DNA of 64,000 bases from Calothrix sp. NIES-4105. Its GTDB lineage: Bacteria; Cyanobacteriota; Cyanobacteriia; Cyanobacteriales; Nostocaceae. Within the stretch, counting starts at the first letter, position 1, and each line of letters opens with the position of its first letter. Positions 18,491-27,991 of the stretch are shown here, in pieces. The stretch spans positions 6,709,614 to 6,773,613 of the forward strand of contig NZ_AP018290.1 of NCBI RefSeq assembly GCF_002368415.1. Direction: 5' to 3'. The notes under the pieces are model-generated. The model saw only the letters and a program-made list of their open reading frames with translations, had not been told where the DNA came from and did not search any database. The translations under genes were made by a program, and so were the position numbers.

Positions 18491-19384
18491 TTACGACTGT
18501 GAGCTTGCTATATTATTTACAGCTTCTACGTCCAACTCCAGTACTGCTGCGACTTCCTGCGGACTAATACCCCGTTGTAAAAGCCTAGTAGCCATATCTA
18601 ATTTGAACTCTTCTTTAACCTCGGCTTTGACTTGTTCTTTAACCTCGGCTTTGACTTGTTCTTTAACCTCGGCTTTGACTTGTTCTTTAACCTCGGCTTT
18701 GACTTTCTTCTCAACCTTGGCTGTAATTTCTTCTTCTAACTCTTGATAATACCTTGTACCGCGAATCAAATTTAGACTTAGCATTTCTTGTACTTCCTCC
18801 CGACTTAATTTTGGATACTTATTAATTACAATTGATTCTATCAACTCTAAAAACGTTTCCTTTGCAGCTTTGTCGCTTAATTCTTGTTTTGCTTTATCAA
18901 CTAGCTGCTTGGCTGACTTCTTAGCTTTACGTTTGCCTTCTACAATCAGCTTGAGGATTCCTAAGCCCAAAGATTCATAAGCATCATCACCCATATCACT
19001 TAGGTAAAAGCGCTTTACATGCGCTTGTTCGAGTGCATTCAAGTATCCAGGGCAGCTAACATCGTGTTTGTGGGTGTCAAATATAACTATAGCATACCAA
19101 TCAGGGCTGTATGGGGGGTATTGATTAAAGAAAAGTATGATACTCGTCAAGAATCTTACATAAAACTTTAGGTCTTTATAGCATTGGACTTCAAGAAAAT
19201 AAGTTGGTTGATTACGATTCCCTTTTGGAGGGACAAAGATTCCATCTAGCCGAAAACCCCTTCGTTTAATTTCCTGGCTTTTAAAATTGTAAATATTAGG
19301 GTTCGCGTTCGTTTCACCTATTAACTCAAAGAATATATTTGGGAACTCCTGAAATAGTTCGTAAAAAATAGTGTCGCGTTTCAT
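18491..19384 (-). CDS. DUF2887 / Rpn-family PD-(D/E)XK nuclease-like protein
   Basis: 297 residues. The N-terminal 180 residues match the DUF2887 family, which is common and multi-copy in filamentous cyanobacteria and belongs to the PD-(D/E)XK group. RGFRLDGIF places an Asp at 47 and YFLEVQCYKD gives E65 and Q67 as candidate catalytic residues. The C-terminal region carries four repeats of KAEVKEQV-type octads encoded by exact 24-bp DNA repeats, probably a helical stalk. A short predicted helix-turn ending ELDVEAVNNI follows. Relatives are linked to recombination-promoting nucleases (Rpn) and sometimes called transposase-like. Substrate unknown. Confidence 0.8.
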   Translation of the reverse strand: MKRDTIFYELFQEFPNIFFELIGETNANPNIYNFKSQEIKRRGFRLDGIFVPPKGNRNQPTYFLEVQCYKDLKFYVRFLTSIILFFNQYPPYSPDWYAIVIFDTHKHDVSCPGYLNALEQAHVKRFYLSDMGDDAYESLGLGILKLIVEGKRKAKKSAKQLVDKAKQELSDKAAKETFLELIESIVINKYPKLSREEVQEMLSLNLIRGTRYYQELEEEITAKVEKKVKAEVKEQVKAEVKEQVKAEVKEQVKAEVKEEFKLDMATRLLQRGISPQEVAAVLELDVEAVNNIASSQS

Positions 19385-19703
19385 GTAAAAAGTAGATGCC
19401 TGGATGAACTTATTTGACTTATTACACGATTATTAAACCATACAAATTAAGTTATGTTCATTTATACTAAATGTTAATGTAAATATTTATTGTGCTAAAA
19501 ATTGATATAAAATATACTCAATAAGACTAGATTGTCTGACTTTATACAACTACAAAGCTAAGAAAATAAGTTGAAAAGTAAGTGGTGCAAGGTCTTTATA
19601 TAAAATTTACAAACGTTAATAAAAACTTTATTAGATATATCTGGTTGATTAAATTTCATAAAGCTTATCGTGAATGTAATATTAATTACCAAGAATATGA
19701 ATT
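19385..19703. other. Intergenic region, nothing recognised
   Basis: 319 bp of A+T-rich sequence between the divergent DUF2887 and WD40/J genes. Presumably holds both promoters. No RNA gene, repeat or small coding region seen. Confidence 0.5.
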
Positions 19704-21476
19704 ATGAAAAAGTTAAAATCGGCGCCTTCTAATCAAACAGGCGTAGGATTCATTACTACAGGCGCCGTTGCGGGTGCAGGAGTTTCAGCAACAGTTGGTG
19801 GAATGGGTTTAGCAGGAGCATTTGGTGCAGTAGGTATTGGCGCCACTCCTGTTATTGGTGCTGGTACAGTTGCTGGCGCCGCAACTTATGGTGCTTTTAA
19901 AGCAATAGTAGATGGAGATGTTAAAGCTTGGAGTGCGATGGGTGTTGGTGCCGTTGGTGGAGTAGCAGTTTCGAGTTTTGTAGGTGGAATGGGATTAGTT
20001 GCACCTAAAATTGGTTTGGCATTTGGTATTGGTGCGGCGCCAATGGCAGGAGTTGGTGCAGTTGTTGGACTTGCTGCCTATGGTGTGGCCAAAATGTTAA
20101 ATGATGAATATTCTGAAACTCCTACACAACTTTTTGACCGTATGGAAGAAAAAGTTCTGGAGATGGAAGCTTATTCAACCGCATTTCTAGAATTAGAAGC
20201 TTTTCTATCTGGGGAAGATTTAAATCAGAAATTTGCCGATGACGAAGTTGAAGACGAGTTACAAGCGTTAAAAGCTAAATGCCATAAACAAGTAGAAACA
20301 CCGAAAGCAAGTTGTGGACAAATCAAATCATTTACTCAGGCGCCATCAGATATTTGGAAATGCGTACATACTTTAAAAGGACATACTGCAGCAGTAAATG
20401 CAATCGCAATAAGTCCTGATGGTAAAAGGATTGTCAGTGCTAGTGATGATAGAAGCGTTTGTGAGTGGGATATAAAAACAGGCAAAAAGCTTTATTCTTT
20501 TACTGGGCAAGCAGGCGCCGTTTTATCTGTTGCTATTAGTCCTGATAATAAAATGTTTGCCAGTGGTTGTGTAGACCGCAAAATTAGTAGTTGGCACTTA
20601 GAGACAAAAAAATATCTTGGTATATTTAATTATTCTAGTTCTGCGTATTATTCAGATTCTCCTGTTAGCCATAATGGTTTTGTTTCCTCAATTGCCTTTA
20701 GTCCAGATAATAGAATCATTGCTAGTGCTAGTACTGATAAAACTATTCGGCTTTGGGGACGTTACTCAAAAGAGTTAAAACGCACTTTAAACGGACATTT
20801 AGAAGCTGTTTTATCTGTTACTTTTAGCCCTGACAGTAAAATTGTTGCTAGTGGTGGCGCTGACAAAACTATCCGACTATGGAATATAGACGCTTTAGGG
20901 CAACCACAAGTATTAACTGGACATTTAGCAGCAGTTCAAGCAGTTGTAATTAGTTCTGATGGTAAAACTTTGATTAGTGGTGGCGCCGACTCTACAATTA
21001 AAATGTGGAGTTTAGCAACAGGTCAGTTATTAAGAAACCTAACAGTGCATCAAGCTAGCATCATGTCGCTTGCAGTTAGTCCTGATGGAACAACCCTTGC
21101 TAGTGCTGGTAATAATAGTGTCGAACTTTGCAATTTAGCGACAGGTGAACTATTACAAAACTTAGCAGGGTGTAACGCAGTTGCTTTTAGTCCTAACGGA
21201 AATACATTAGTAAGTGGTGGAAAAAATGGTACTCTTATAATCTGGAATTATGTAGGCAAGAATAAGTTAGTAACTGAACCTTTGCTGTGCGGTGAATGGT
21301 GGGAAATTTTGTATGTAGAAAAAAACGCTTGTGCAACTGAGGTCAAACAAGCATACCGTTACTTGGCTCGACATTATCATCCAGATATTAATGCAACTGC
21401 AAAAGCAAGAGATGTAATGCAGGCAATTAACAAAGCTTATGAGGAATTTCAAATCAAATCTGATATTTGTTCTTAA
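19704..21476 (+). CDS. Gly-rich membrane / WD40 / J-domain fusion protein
   Basis: 590 residues in three parts. Residues about 10-135 are Gly/Ala-rich hydrophobic segments (for example GAVGIGATPVIGAG), likely membrane-associated glycine-zipper helices. Residues about 218-520 hold about seven WD40 repeats with the usual ...SPD(G/N/S)K...SGGADKTIRLW pattern, forming a propeller for protein binding. Residues about 528-583 are a J domain: EWWEILYVEKNACATEVKQA, then YRYLARHYHPDIN with the HPD triad at 559-561, which stimulates Hsp70 ATPase. An acidic stretch separates parts one and two. It likely recruits an Hsp70 to a membrane-bound complex. A broken copy of its first 20 codons lies at 18214. GGCGCC sites are very dense here. 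Confidence 0.85.
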   Translation: MKKLKSAPSNQTGVGFITTGAVAGAGVSATVGGMGLAGAFGAVGIGATPVIGAGTVAGAATYGAFKAIVDGDVKAWSAMGVGAVGGVAVSSFVGGMGLVAPKIGLAFGIGAAPMAGVGAVVGLAAYGVAKMLNDEYSETPTQLFDRMEEKVLEMEAYSTAFLELEAFLSGEDLNQKFADDEVEDELQALKAKCHKQVETPKASCGQIKSFTQAPSDIWKCVHTLKGHTAAVNAIAISPDGKRIVSASDDRSVCEWDIKTGKKLYSFTGQAGAVLSVAISPDNKMFASGCVDRKISSWHLETKKYLGIFNYSSSAYYSDSPVSHNGFVSSIAFSPDNRIIASASTDKTIRLWGRYSKELKRTLNGHLEAVLSVTFSPDSKIVASGGADKTIRLWNIDALGQPQVLTGHLAAVQAVVISSDGKTLISGGADSTIKMWSLATGQLLRNLTVHQASIMSLAVSPDGTTLASAGNNSVELCNLATGELLQNLAGCNAVAFSPNGNTLVSGGKNGTLIIWNYVGKNKLVTEPLLCGEWWEILYVEKNACATEVKQAYRYLARHYHPDINATAKARDVMQAINKAYEEFQIKSDICS

Positions 21477-21571
21477 CAGGGCTTTTTCTTTGCGACCTTT
21501 GCGCCTTTGCGGTTCGTTATATAAATATCTTGTTTTTATCGAAATTATCTATCATAAACTTTTCCTCTATG

Positions 21572-21596
21572 GTAAGGTGGGCATTGCCCACCATAC
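21572..21596. repeat. Palindromic repeat GTAAGGTGGGCATTGCCCACCATAC-type
   Basis: Copy of the 25-bp near-palindrome, between the convergent WD40/J gene and the GH15-like gene. Nearby sequence tttgcgcctttgcggttcg and a C-rich block ending at 21660 are common cyanobacterial intergenic motifs. Confidence 0.85.
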
Positions 21597-21665
21597 AAGC
21601 GTACACTGCACAGGCGCCTTGGCCTGTGCTACAAAACCCTCCCTTCCACACGGGGGGTTGGGGGA

Positions 21666-24600
21666 TCAAACAGGAACTGGTTCAGCAAATTGAGTTAAGA
21701 ATCTAAATGCTTTAAGTATGTAACCTGCACATTCTCTTGGCGAAGTACTGTAAAACGAGCGCCAAGCAGATGCTTTATCTTCGTCATATTTATCCCCGCG
21801 TTCTGGTCGTATTTCCAACCAAGCTAACCTAACAGCATGACCAATTAATACATCTAAAACTATGTAGTCTTCGATTTGTAAATCGGGGTTTTCTGATGCA
21901 ATGGCGCCTAATTCGATTAGTGACTCAATACAAACTTGACGGTATTCAGGAGACTCTATTTTATTAAGCAAATGCTCAACCCGTAGTGCAAAGTTTTTCT
22001 CTCCTGCCGTCATTTCTGCTAGCATAACGTCGCTATCCAAACGGTTGCGACGTTCGAGTTTATCGCCAATAACCACACCTTTACAGTGCTGCATTATCGA
22101 CCAGACTTGTTTATAAAAGTCTTTTGGCACTCGTCCAGTTGAACCTTCAGCTTTACGGAAACGGCGCCAACCACCTTCAGGAGGTTCAATTTCTTCAGTT
22201 ATTGGTGATACTGCTAACCACTTAATTTCGCTTTCTTTTTGTTTAACGTGTAATGATTCTTGCTGACGTAATACATTACTCATTCCAGAATATTCGAGCA
22301 TCACCTCTCTGAGTTTACTTTTAATTTCAAATGGTGATAACCGCATTAGCTGCTCGTATGCTTCATCTTGAGTAACATTTAACTCTCGTGCGATTTCACT
22401 TGTTAGTAGTAAAATCATATACCCCACACGAACTGTTAACAAACCTTTGAATAATTCAGGTTCAGATTTAATTAAATTACTCAGGTATATCAAAATTTCC
22501 TGAGTAAGCACTCTATCACGAATATCCTCACGACAGAAATTATTGATTTTCTCAACAATTTCGCTGTGAGATAAAGGAACTGTGATTAGTGAGTCTTCGC
22601 TGTATGCTTTCCCTACTGCAATTTGCTTACCACGCACAATCAGACTTGTTACCACATCTGATAAGCTAATATCCGCCATTTGCCGCAACCCCGCAGCACC
22701 TCTAACTACTGCCCATAATCCTAACTCAGCAGCTTTTGTATAAACTTCATCAAGTAAGTTGCCAACGCTGACGGGTTTATTATCACCTCCAAACCCAGTA
22801 TCAAATTCAAGTCCCTTTAAATTAGTAAGAGTTTGCAATAACTCGATTTGCTCGTAGATATTTTGTGACGACTGTAAGCACGATAGCAGTTTTTCTATAT
22901 TTGCTTCGTACTCCATTTGAAATTCTTGCGTGTTTCCCAACTGCAAATTTTTATCAAGGCTAAACGTTAGGTAAGTACAACGCGGTAAGGCGTTTTGGAC
23001 GGAGGAATGCAAAAAATCAAAGTCTTGTAGATAATCAATACGCTCAATGGCGCCTGTTAATGTCAATTGGTTGAGTTTTCCGAGCTTAACCTTGACTCCA
23101 TTACAAACACCCTCTCTTAGTTCTTGCATTAATTCGAGTAATGCTTCACTCCCTACTTCTAACATTGTGTGCGTCAACATTAATGTTAAAGTTGGGCGCC
23201 CTAAGTCATTCCAGTATTTTTGTATGTAAGCTAGTTCACTGCGGAATTGGTCTACCAAAAAATGGTAATCTAAAGTTAAGTAAAATTGCTGTGAGTCTAA
23301 GAAAGAGGGTAAAAATACTACCATCTCACTGTTGAGACGGAAAAAGCGCGAAGTTGTTAAACTACGAGGACGACGTGGTGGGCGCCCAGTTAAGGCGAGC
23401 TTATCGTTACGTCCTACTTGTGTATAAATTGGTATCAAATCTTCCGATTCGCGAACTTGTGTTGGCGCCACTTGTTTTGGCGTTTGCGTCTCAATTCCGT
23501 AAACTTTGAGTTTGTCCTGCAAGTCCTCATCTGAAGCAAGTAAAGCTATCTGGACAAGCGCTTCTCGATGTTTACCCATTGTCAAGTGTCTACCCAACGG
23601 GTCAATATCACCGACTGCAATAAATCCTTCGTTAAGAAGTTTACCCAAATAGTACAAGCTTTGCGCCCAAACTAAGGGAACATTCTCGTTTGGCAAACGA
23701 TGCTGTGACTGTGGTCGTGCTTTTTCAGCTTCGATATTTTCTTGAGGTACATAGTAAAGCTCTGGCAGTAACTTAATGCCATCTCGCTCAACTAACAAAC
23801 TATCCAAACTACTCAAATAAAATTGAACTTGCTCTTTATCACCTCTAAATAACCCATCCAAAACAAGATAAGTGAAAAATAGAGGCCATTCGCACTCAAT
23901 ATTTTCAAACTGCTTCAACTCCCAAGGTTCATAATATAAACGGTGGCTGTCTTCTAAAACCGTTTGATGTCCATCGCGCAGGAAACGCTTACAGCCATAC
24001 TTACCTGCGAGCTTATTGATAATATCGTTACGAGTCCGGTCGCGTAAATCTAAATTTTCTACAGCAAAAGCTGGAAAACTAATCACGCTTAGTAATGCTG
24101 CGTCAATCTCTTTAGAAGCTGACTCGCGCGGTAATAACGATTCTAATGTAATACGAGTACGTGCGATTTCATCGGGTAGCGCGTGAATTACAGACGCTTG
24201 GGAACCTTTGACACCAAATAAGTCAAGTCCGTTTATTGCTTCTAAGGCAGCTTTCGCCATTCCTATCGAACTAGCATTTAATTCAGCATTACCATGATTG
24301 ATTTTATTACCCCGTTCCCAAATCCCATAGTCAGGTGTACGGTACGCGCGTCCAATGTAGTAAACCAAATTCTGAACAAAATTTACTTCATCAAGCGTGT
24401 AAATTATCTGTAACCCTGATGCGGTCATTTGCGCTAGCATCAACAAAAATATCGATGTTGCATCAAGTTGCAGGTGTCCCCACTCGTTATCACCAACTAC
24501 TACATCTCCAGTACTGGTATTATACTTTGCGTGCAATGCGTCTAGCGGCGACTGAGTATATTTAAATTGTTCAACTTTATGTGCTTGTCGCATCATCGCA

Positions 24601-24935
24601 AACAACAACCCACGCATCAACTTAACCGTACTAAATTCAAGTTCATAAGTGCGTCCGTTATCGTCATCGAGCTTGCGATACGCTAACCCCAAACCCCAAA
24701 CCGCCAAAATACTATAAACATTATCGCGCACCCATGCATCGGTATAATCACCATGAGCAGTAATTGCCGTGCTTGCTGGCAGCAAACCTGTAATTGGATT
24801 TTGACGATTCAGAATAATTGTCTTGATTTGCTGATAATAATATTCAAGGCGAGTTTGCAGATGGCTGGCAGTTTTCATAAGTAATACGGGAATAACCGGA
24901 AAGGAACTTAATCCTGTAGCTGTTACTTTCTTCAT
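21666..24935 (-). CDS. GH15-related / phosphorylase-kinase-alpha-like protein
   Basis: 1089 residues. The N-terminal 450 residues form an (alpha/alpha)6 glucoamylase-like domain. Visible pieces are GLLPASTAITAHGDYTDAWV, RDNVYSILAVWGLGLAYR, GDNEWGHLQLDATSIFL and YYEPWELKQFENIECEWPLF. The rest is helical and of unknown fold. The layout resembles phosphorylase kinase regulatory alpha/beta subunits and the cyanobacterial proteins annotated as GH15-related. It may bind or trim glucans, or regulate glycogen use; neither is proven by sequence. Met20 (24878) begins MKTASHLQTRLEYYYQQ and may be the true start. It is monocistronic here. Confidence 0.75.
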   Translation of the reverse strand: MKKVTATGLSSFPVIPVLLMKTASHLQTRLEYYYQQIKTIILNRQNPITGLLPASTAITAHGDYTDAWVRDNVYSILAVWGLGLAYRKLDDDNGRTYELEFSTVKLMRGLLFAMMRQAHKVEQFKYTQSPLDALHAKYNTSTGDVVVGDNEWGHLQLDATSIFLLMLAQMTASGLQIIYTLDEVNFVQNLVYYIGRAYRTPDYGIWERGNKINHGNAELNASSIGMAKAALEAINGLDLFGVKGSQASVIHALPDEIARTRITLESLLPRESASKEIDAALLSVISFPAFAVENLDLRDRTRNDIINKLAGKYGCKRFLRDGHQTVLEDSHRLYYEPWELKQFENIECEWPLFFTYLVLDGLFRGDKEQVQFYLSSLDSLLVERDGIKLLPELYYVPQENIEAEKARPQSQHRLPNENVPLVWAQSLYYLGKLLNEGFIAVGDIDPLGRHLTMGKHREALVQIALLASDEDLQDKLKVYGIETQTPKQVAPTQVRESEDLIPIYTQVGRNDKLALTGRPPRRPRSLTTSRFFRLNSEMVVFLPSFLDSQQFYLTLDYHFLVDQFRSELAYIQKYWNDLGRPTLTLMLTHTMLEVGSEALLELMQELREGVCNGVKVKLGKLNQLTLTGAIERIDYLQDFDFLHSSVQNALPRCTYLTFSLDKNLQLGNTQEFQMEYEANIEKLLSCLQSSQNIYEQIELLQTLTNLKGLEFDTGFGGDNKPVSVGNLLDEVYTKAAELGLWAVVRGAAGLRQMADISLSDVVTSLIVRGKQIAVGKAYSEDSLITVPLSHSEIVEKINNFCREDIRDRVLTQEILIYLSNLIKSEPELFKGLLTVRVGYMILLLTSEIARELNVTQDEAYEQLMRLSPFEIKSKLREVMLEYSGMSNVLRQQESLHVKQKESEIKWLAVSPITEEIEPPEGGWRRFRKAEGSTGRVPKDFYKQVWSIMQHCKGVVIGDKLERRNRLDSDVMLAEMTAGEKNFALRVEHLLNKIESPEYRQVCIESLIELGAIASENPDLQIEDYIVLDVLIGHAVRLAWLEIRPERGDKYDEDKASAWRSFYSTSPRECAGYILKAFRFLTQFAEPVPV

Positions 24936-25957
24936 GATGTAAACCTATGTTACATGTTCCGCTCACATGGCGCCTTCTTTGCTACAGGATTAAGCGTTAA
25001 CTTTATTATGTCCTGTCAATACCGCTTAAGTCGATATATTTAAAATACGCTTATTGACACAGTATATCTACTATATAGAACTTATACATATTTATTGAAA
25101 TCTTTACAGCAAAGTAAATGTGACTTACGTAAAGAAACGGGTTTCTATGTAAAATCTTCGTTTTCATTACAGGTTATCGACTTATATTCCCAATTTCTAA
25201 GATTTTTGCTCCCGTCCTGGTAAAAAATTTTGTTTGTAATTTGATGTTAGTTAACACTTTTTAAAATCTCTCTTAATCTATTTTGGAATCCACTCTGCTA
25301 TAGTAGTAATTATCTTTACCACGAAATTTAATTACACAGAATAATCTCAAGTTTGCATGGTTCTTTAACAGCCCTCTTATTTTATTAATAGGAGGTTTAC
25401 TTGTATAAAATAGAACTTAAATTATTTTTGATTGCTTTTTTGTAAAAATAGTTTGACTCAGTGAATAAATCTGCTATCCTATAAATTCACGCTTGTCGAT
25501 GCATTAAAAGCGCGTTAAAAGCAGGTTTTTCTCGTCAGAAACGCGAATTATATAGGCGCCGCAACAATTGATTATTATTTCAAGGAGTTTACCAGTTTTT
25601 CATGTCAACCCCTCTATGGAATAGTAGTAAACCTATCAAATTTGAGATGCCTAAACGTACCAAAACTCGATTAAATTATCTTAACGACTGAAAATAATGG
25701 TTCAGATTTGGTAGTTAATACTGAATCATGCCGATTTGCCTAATCGTACTGATGATTCAAGAAGATACGGTATTTTCACTTACCTGAACTTTGGATGGCA
25801 TTTGGGCTAGTAGCTTGTATATTGGCGCATCTAAGTTGGCTAGATTTCAAAAATTAATCCCTCAGCTCGCTTGACACAAAAGATGATAGTAGTAGAATTT
25901 ACTCAACTCCAATACATGTCAGGGTAGAGCATTCGCCATATGTGGCGCCATGCATGA
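24936..25957. other. Long intergenic region with possible gene remnants
   Basis: About 1 kb, A+T-rich. A short inverted repeat (AGAAACGGGTTTCT) lies near 25134. From 25602 there are short open stretches in successive frames that could be remnants of a small protein gene (see the separate entry). No RNA gene recognised. Confidence 0.5.
25602..25691 (+). pseudogene. Small ORF and possible decayed downstream frames
   Basis: 29 codons from ATG 25602 (MSTPLWNSSKPIKFEMPKRT...), with AAGGAG at about 25582-25587, rather far upstream. It ends at TGA 25689-25691. Sequence in the next frame continues for about 17 codons, and a stretch at about 25783-25855 reads PELWMAFGLVACILAHLSW, a membrane-like segment ending in TAA. 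This could be one small membrane protein gene broken by frameshifts, or chance. No family recognised. Confidence 0.25.
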
Positions 25958-26117
25958 ATGTTATTTGTCAGAAAAAAAGTATCTACCGGATTTTACTATT
26001 TCGGGCTAGTATTGTTACTTAGCGATGCCCATTTGGATATCGATGTTGATTTCTTAAGGATTTATGGACAAAAGTCCGCAAGATGGCAGTACAACCCTCC
26101 TCTAAGCTGGCGAGAAC

Positions 26118-26140
26118 TATCTCCCAGCGCGGGGGAGATA
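26118..26140 (+). promoter_or_regulatory. Hairpin directly upstream of the mgtE ribosome-binding site
   Basis: TATCTCCC and GGGAGATA form an 8-bp perfect stem with a 7-base loop. Two bases later comes AAGGAGG (26142-26148), the strongest Shine-Dalgarno in the window, 5 bases before the mgtE ATG. The hairpin could control access to that site. A 61-codon frame (25958-26143) runs through the leader. The conserved parts of the known M-box Mg riboswitch were not recognised. Confidence 0.45.
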
Positions 26141-26153
26141 TAAGGAGGTAAAT

Positions 26154-27509
26154 ATGCTTTTAGAAGATGCTCGCAATTCAGTAGTTGACATTGCTGATTT
26201 GAACCAGCTCAAGCATGAATTGAATCGTTTACAACCAGTCGATGTAGGCGATTACATCGCGCAACTACCTGAAAAAGATCGTGCGATAGCTTTTCGTTTG
26301 CTCAATAAAAGTCAAGCAATTGATGTTTTTGAATATTTACCTCCAGAGGTGCAAGAAGAACTTATTGACTCTTTGCATGATGCGACTGTGGTACAACTTG
26401 TTGAGGAAATGAGTCCGGATGACCGTGCGGAATTATTTGATGAGCTACCAGCGAAAGTTGTAAAGCGGTTACTGCAACAGCTTAGTACTGAACAACGGCA
26501 AGCAACTGCGACTCTTCTTGGATACCCAGAAGGAACTGCTGGACGGGTAATGACGACCGAGTATGTTTGGTTACGTGAAGGGTTAACAATTGGTGAAGCT
26601 TTAAGCAAGATTCGGCGCCAAGACGAAGACAAAGAAACGATTTACTATGCTTACGTCACCGACAACAACCGTAAACTAGTCCGAGTTGTGTCATTGCGGC
26701 AGTTATTGTTCACTTTTCCCGATGTTCTAATTCGGGAAATTGCTAGCGATAGAGTTATTAAAGTTCAGACCGAGACTCCCCAAGAAGAAGTCGCGCGGAT
26801 TATGAAGCGCTATGACTTGATAGCTATACCCGTAGTTGACCGCGAAGAACGACTCGTAGGTATTATTACGATTGACGACGTGATTGATATCTTGGAAGAA
26901 GAAGCAACCGAGGATATTCAAAAGTTAGCGGGTGTGAGTGGTGGTGATGATGGTGCTTTGGCGCCTCCTTTAATGACAATTCGTAAGCGCTTACCCTGGC
27001 TTTTGGCGATTATGGGATTGTACATTGGCGCCTCAAGTGCAATTGCCCCCTTTCAACCAGTAATTGCATCAGTACCATTGCTAGCTGTAATTATGCCATT
27101 ATTCTCGAACACAGGTGGCACAGTTGGAGTTCAAGCTCTGACAGTAACAATTCGAGGACTTGGAATTGGAGAAGTTACTCCTAAAGACACTCTAAAGATT
27201 CTTAAGAAAGAACTAACAGCAGGTCTGGGAACCGCCTTAGCATTAGGTACAACAATGGTACTGCTGTCAATGATTTGGGCATCTCCCAATGAACGCTGGG
27301 TTGGAGTCGTTGCGGGAATGGTTATGGCAACTAATACTCTTGTCGCTGTGACGTTAGGGACGTTTTTACCAATGGGGTTGAAGCGACTTAAACTAGACCC
27401 AGCATTAATTAGTGGACCTCTCGTAACTACGATGCTCGACGCAATTGGATTTATGATTTTCCTGTCGCTAATTTCTTTCGCTTTAAATGTTCTTCATTTA
27501 AAGCATTGA
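26154..27509 (+). CDS. mgtE: Magnesium transporter MgtE
   Basis: 451 residues, the usual MgtE length. A homodimeric inner-membrane Mg2+ channel gated by internal Mg2+. Order: helical superhelix N domain (about 10-130, with ALLGYPEGTAGRVMT-like TLLGYPEGTAGRVMT at its end), two CBS domains (about 140-255, with VSLRQLL and IPVVDREERLVGIITIDDV), then five membrane spans from about 280. TM motifs include GNTG-like SNTGGTVGVQALTV and a final LDAIGFMIFLSL, whose Asp belongs to the ion-selective site. The strong AAGGAGG site fixes the ATG at 26154. The leader may be regulatory. Confidence 0.95.
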   Translation: MLLEDARNSVVDIADLNQLKHELNRLQPVDVGDYIAQLPEKDRAIAFRLLNKSQAIDVFEYLPPEVQEELIDSLHDATVVQLVEEMSPDDRAELFDELPAKVVKRLLQQLSTEQRQATATLLGYPEGTAGRVMTTEYVWLREGLTIGEALSKIRRQDEDKETIYYAYVTDNNRKLVRVVSLRQLLFTFPDVLIREIASDRVIKVQTETPQEEVARIMKRYDLIAIPVVDREERLVGIITIDDVIDILEEEATEDIQKLAGVSGGDDGALAPPLMTIRKRLPWLLAIMGLYIGASSAIAPFQPVIASVPLLAVIMPLFSNTGGTVGVQALTVTIRGLGIGEVTPKDTLKILKKELTAGLGTALALGTTMVLLSMIWASPNERWVGVVAGMVMATNTLVAVTLGTFLPMGLKRLKLDPALISGPLVTTMLDAIGFMIFLSLISFALNVLHLKH

Positions 27510-27539
27510 GATAAAACTCCCCGTGCAAAGTCAATTAAG

Positions 27540-27658
27540 CTAGTGGTTCATGTCATAAGTTTTGGTAGGTGTACTTCTTAATAATTCTTCCTTTGTGTCC
27601 TTTGTGCCTTTGTGGTTCTTTTTTCCAACACCCCAAAATTAATGACATGGACTACTAG
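27540..27658. mobile_element. MITE-like unit 1 of a four-unit tandem array
   Basis: 119 bp between two CTAG sequences. The ends are inverted: CTAGTGGTTCATGTCATAAG and a complementary end with CTTA/ATTAATGACATG. Its centre carries the interspersed motif tttgtgtcctttgtgccttt. It shares the terminal CTAG with unit 2. Confidence 0.75.
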
Positions 27659-27777
27659 TGGTCTGTATCAATAGTTTTGGGGAGTTCGTAGTTGGGCTTT
27701 AGCCCTCTAAATTAAGATTTTTGACGCGCTCTCCTCGCTACTACGTACCTACCAAAATTAATGACACAAACCACTAG
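27655..27777. mobile_element. MITE-like unit 2 of the tandem array
   Basis: 123 bp. Inverted ends as in unit 1. Centre carries gtagttgggctttagccct and a ctcctcgctactacgtacc block, shared with unit 3 and with the remnant at 58772. Confidence 0.75.
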
Positions 27778-27896
27778 TAGTCCGTGTCATAAGTTTTGAT
27801 AGGTTCGTAGTTGGGCCTTAGCCCTCTAAATTAATATTTTTGATGCGCTCTCCTCGCTACTACGTACCGCCCAAAATTAATGACATGAACCACTAG
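27774..27896. mobile_element. MITE-like unit 3 of the tandem array
   Basis: 123 bp, nearly identical to unit 2 through the whole length, with CTAGTAGTCCGTGTCATAAG at the left end. Confidence 0.75.
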
Positions 27897-27991
27897 TAGT
27901 CCGTGTCATAAGTTTTGGGGCGTTGTATGGTGGCTTTTGCCGCACTTACTATTGGCGCCTACACCCCAGAATTAATGACACAGACCACTAG
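27893..27991. mobile_element. MITE-like unit 4 of the tandem array
   Basis: 99 bp. Same inverted ends, but a different centre (gttgtatggtggcttttgcc and a GGCGCC). The ends, not the cores, define this family. Confidence 0.7.

Noticed and set aside
18599-18720. Regular 24-bp repeats that resemble a CRISPR array
   Set aside because: They are contiguous with no spacers and encode a repeated octad in the DUF2887 protein.
25958-26143. 61-codon frame upstream of mgtE as a protein gene
   Set aside because: No family seen; kept only as a possible leader frame within the mgtE finding.
26000-26153. M-box magnesium riboswitch
   Set aside because: I could not find its conserved core in this leader.
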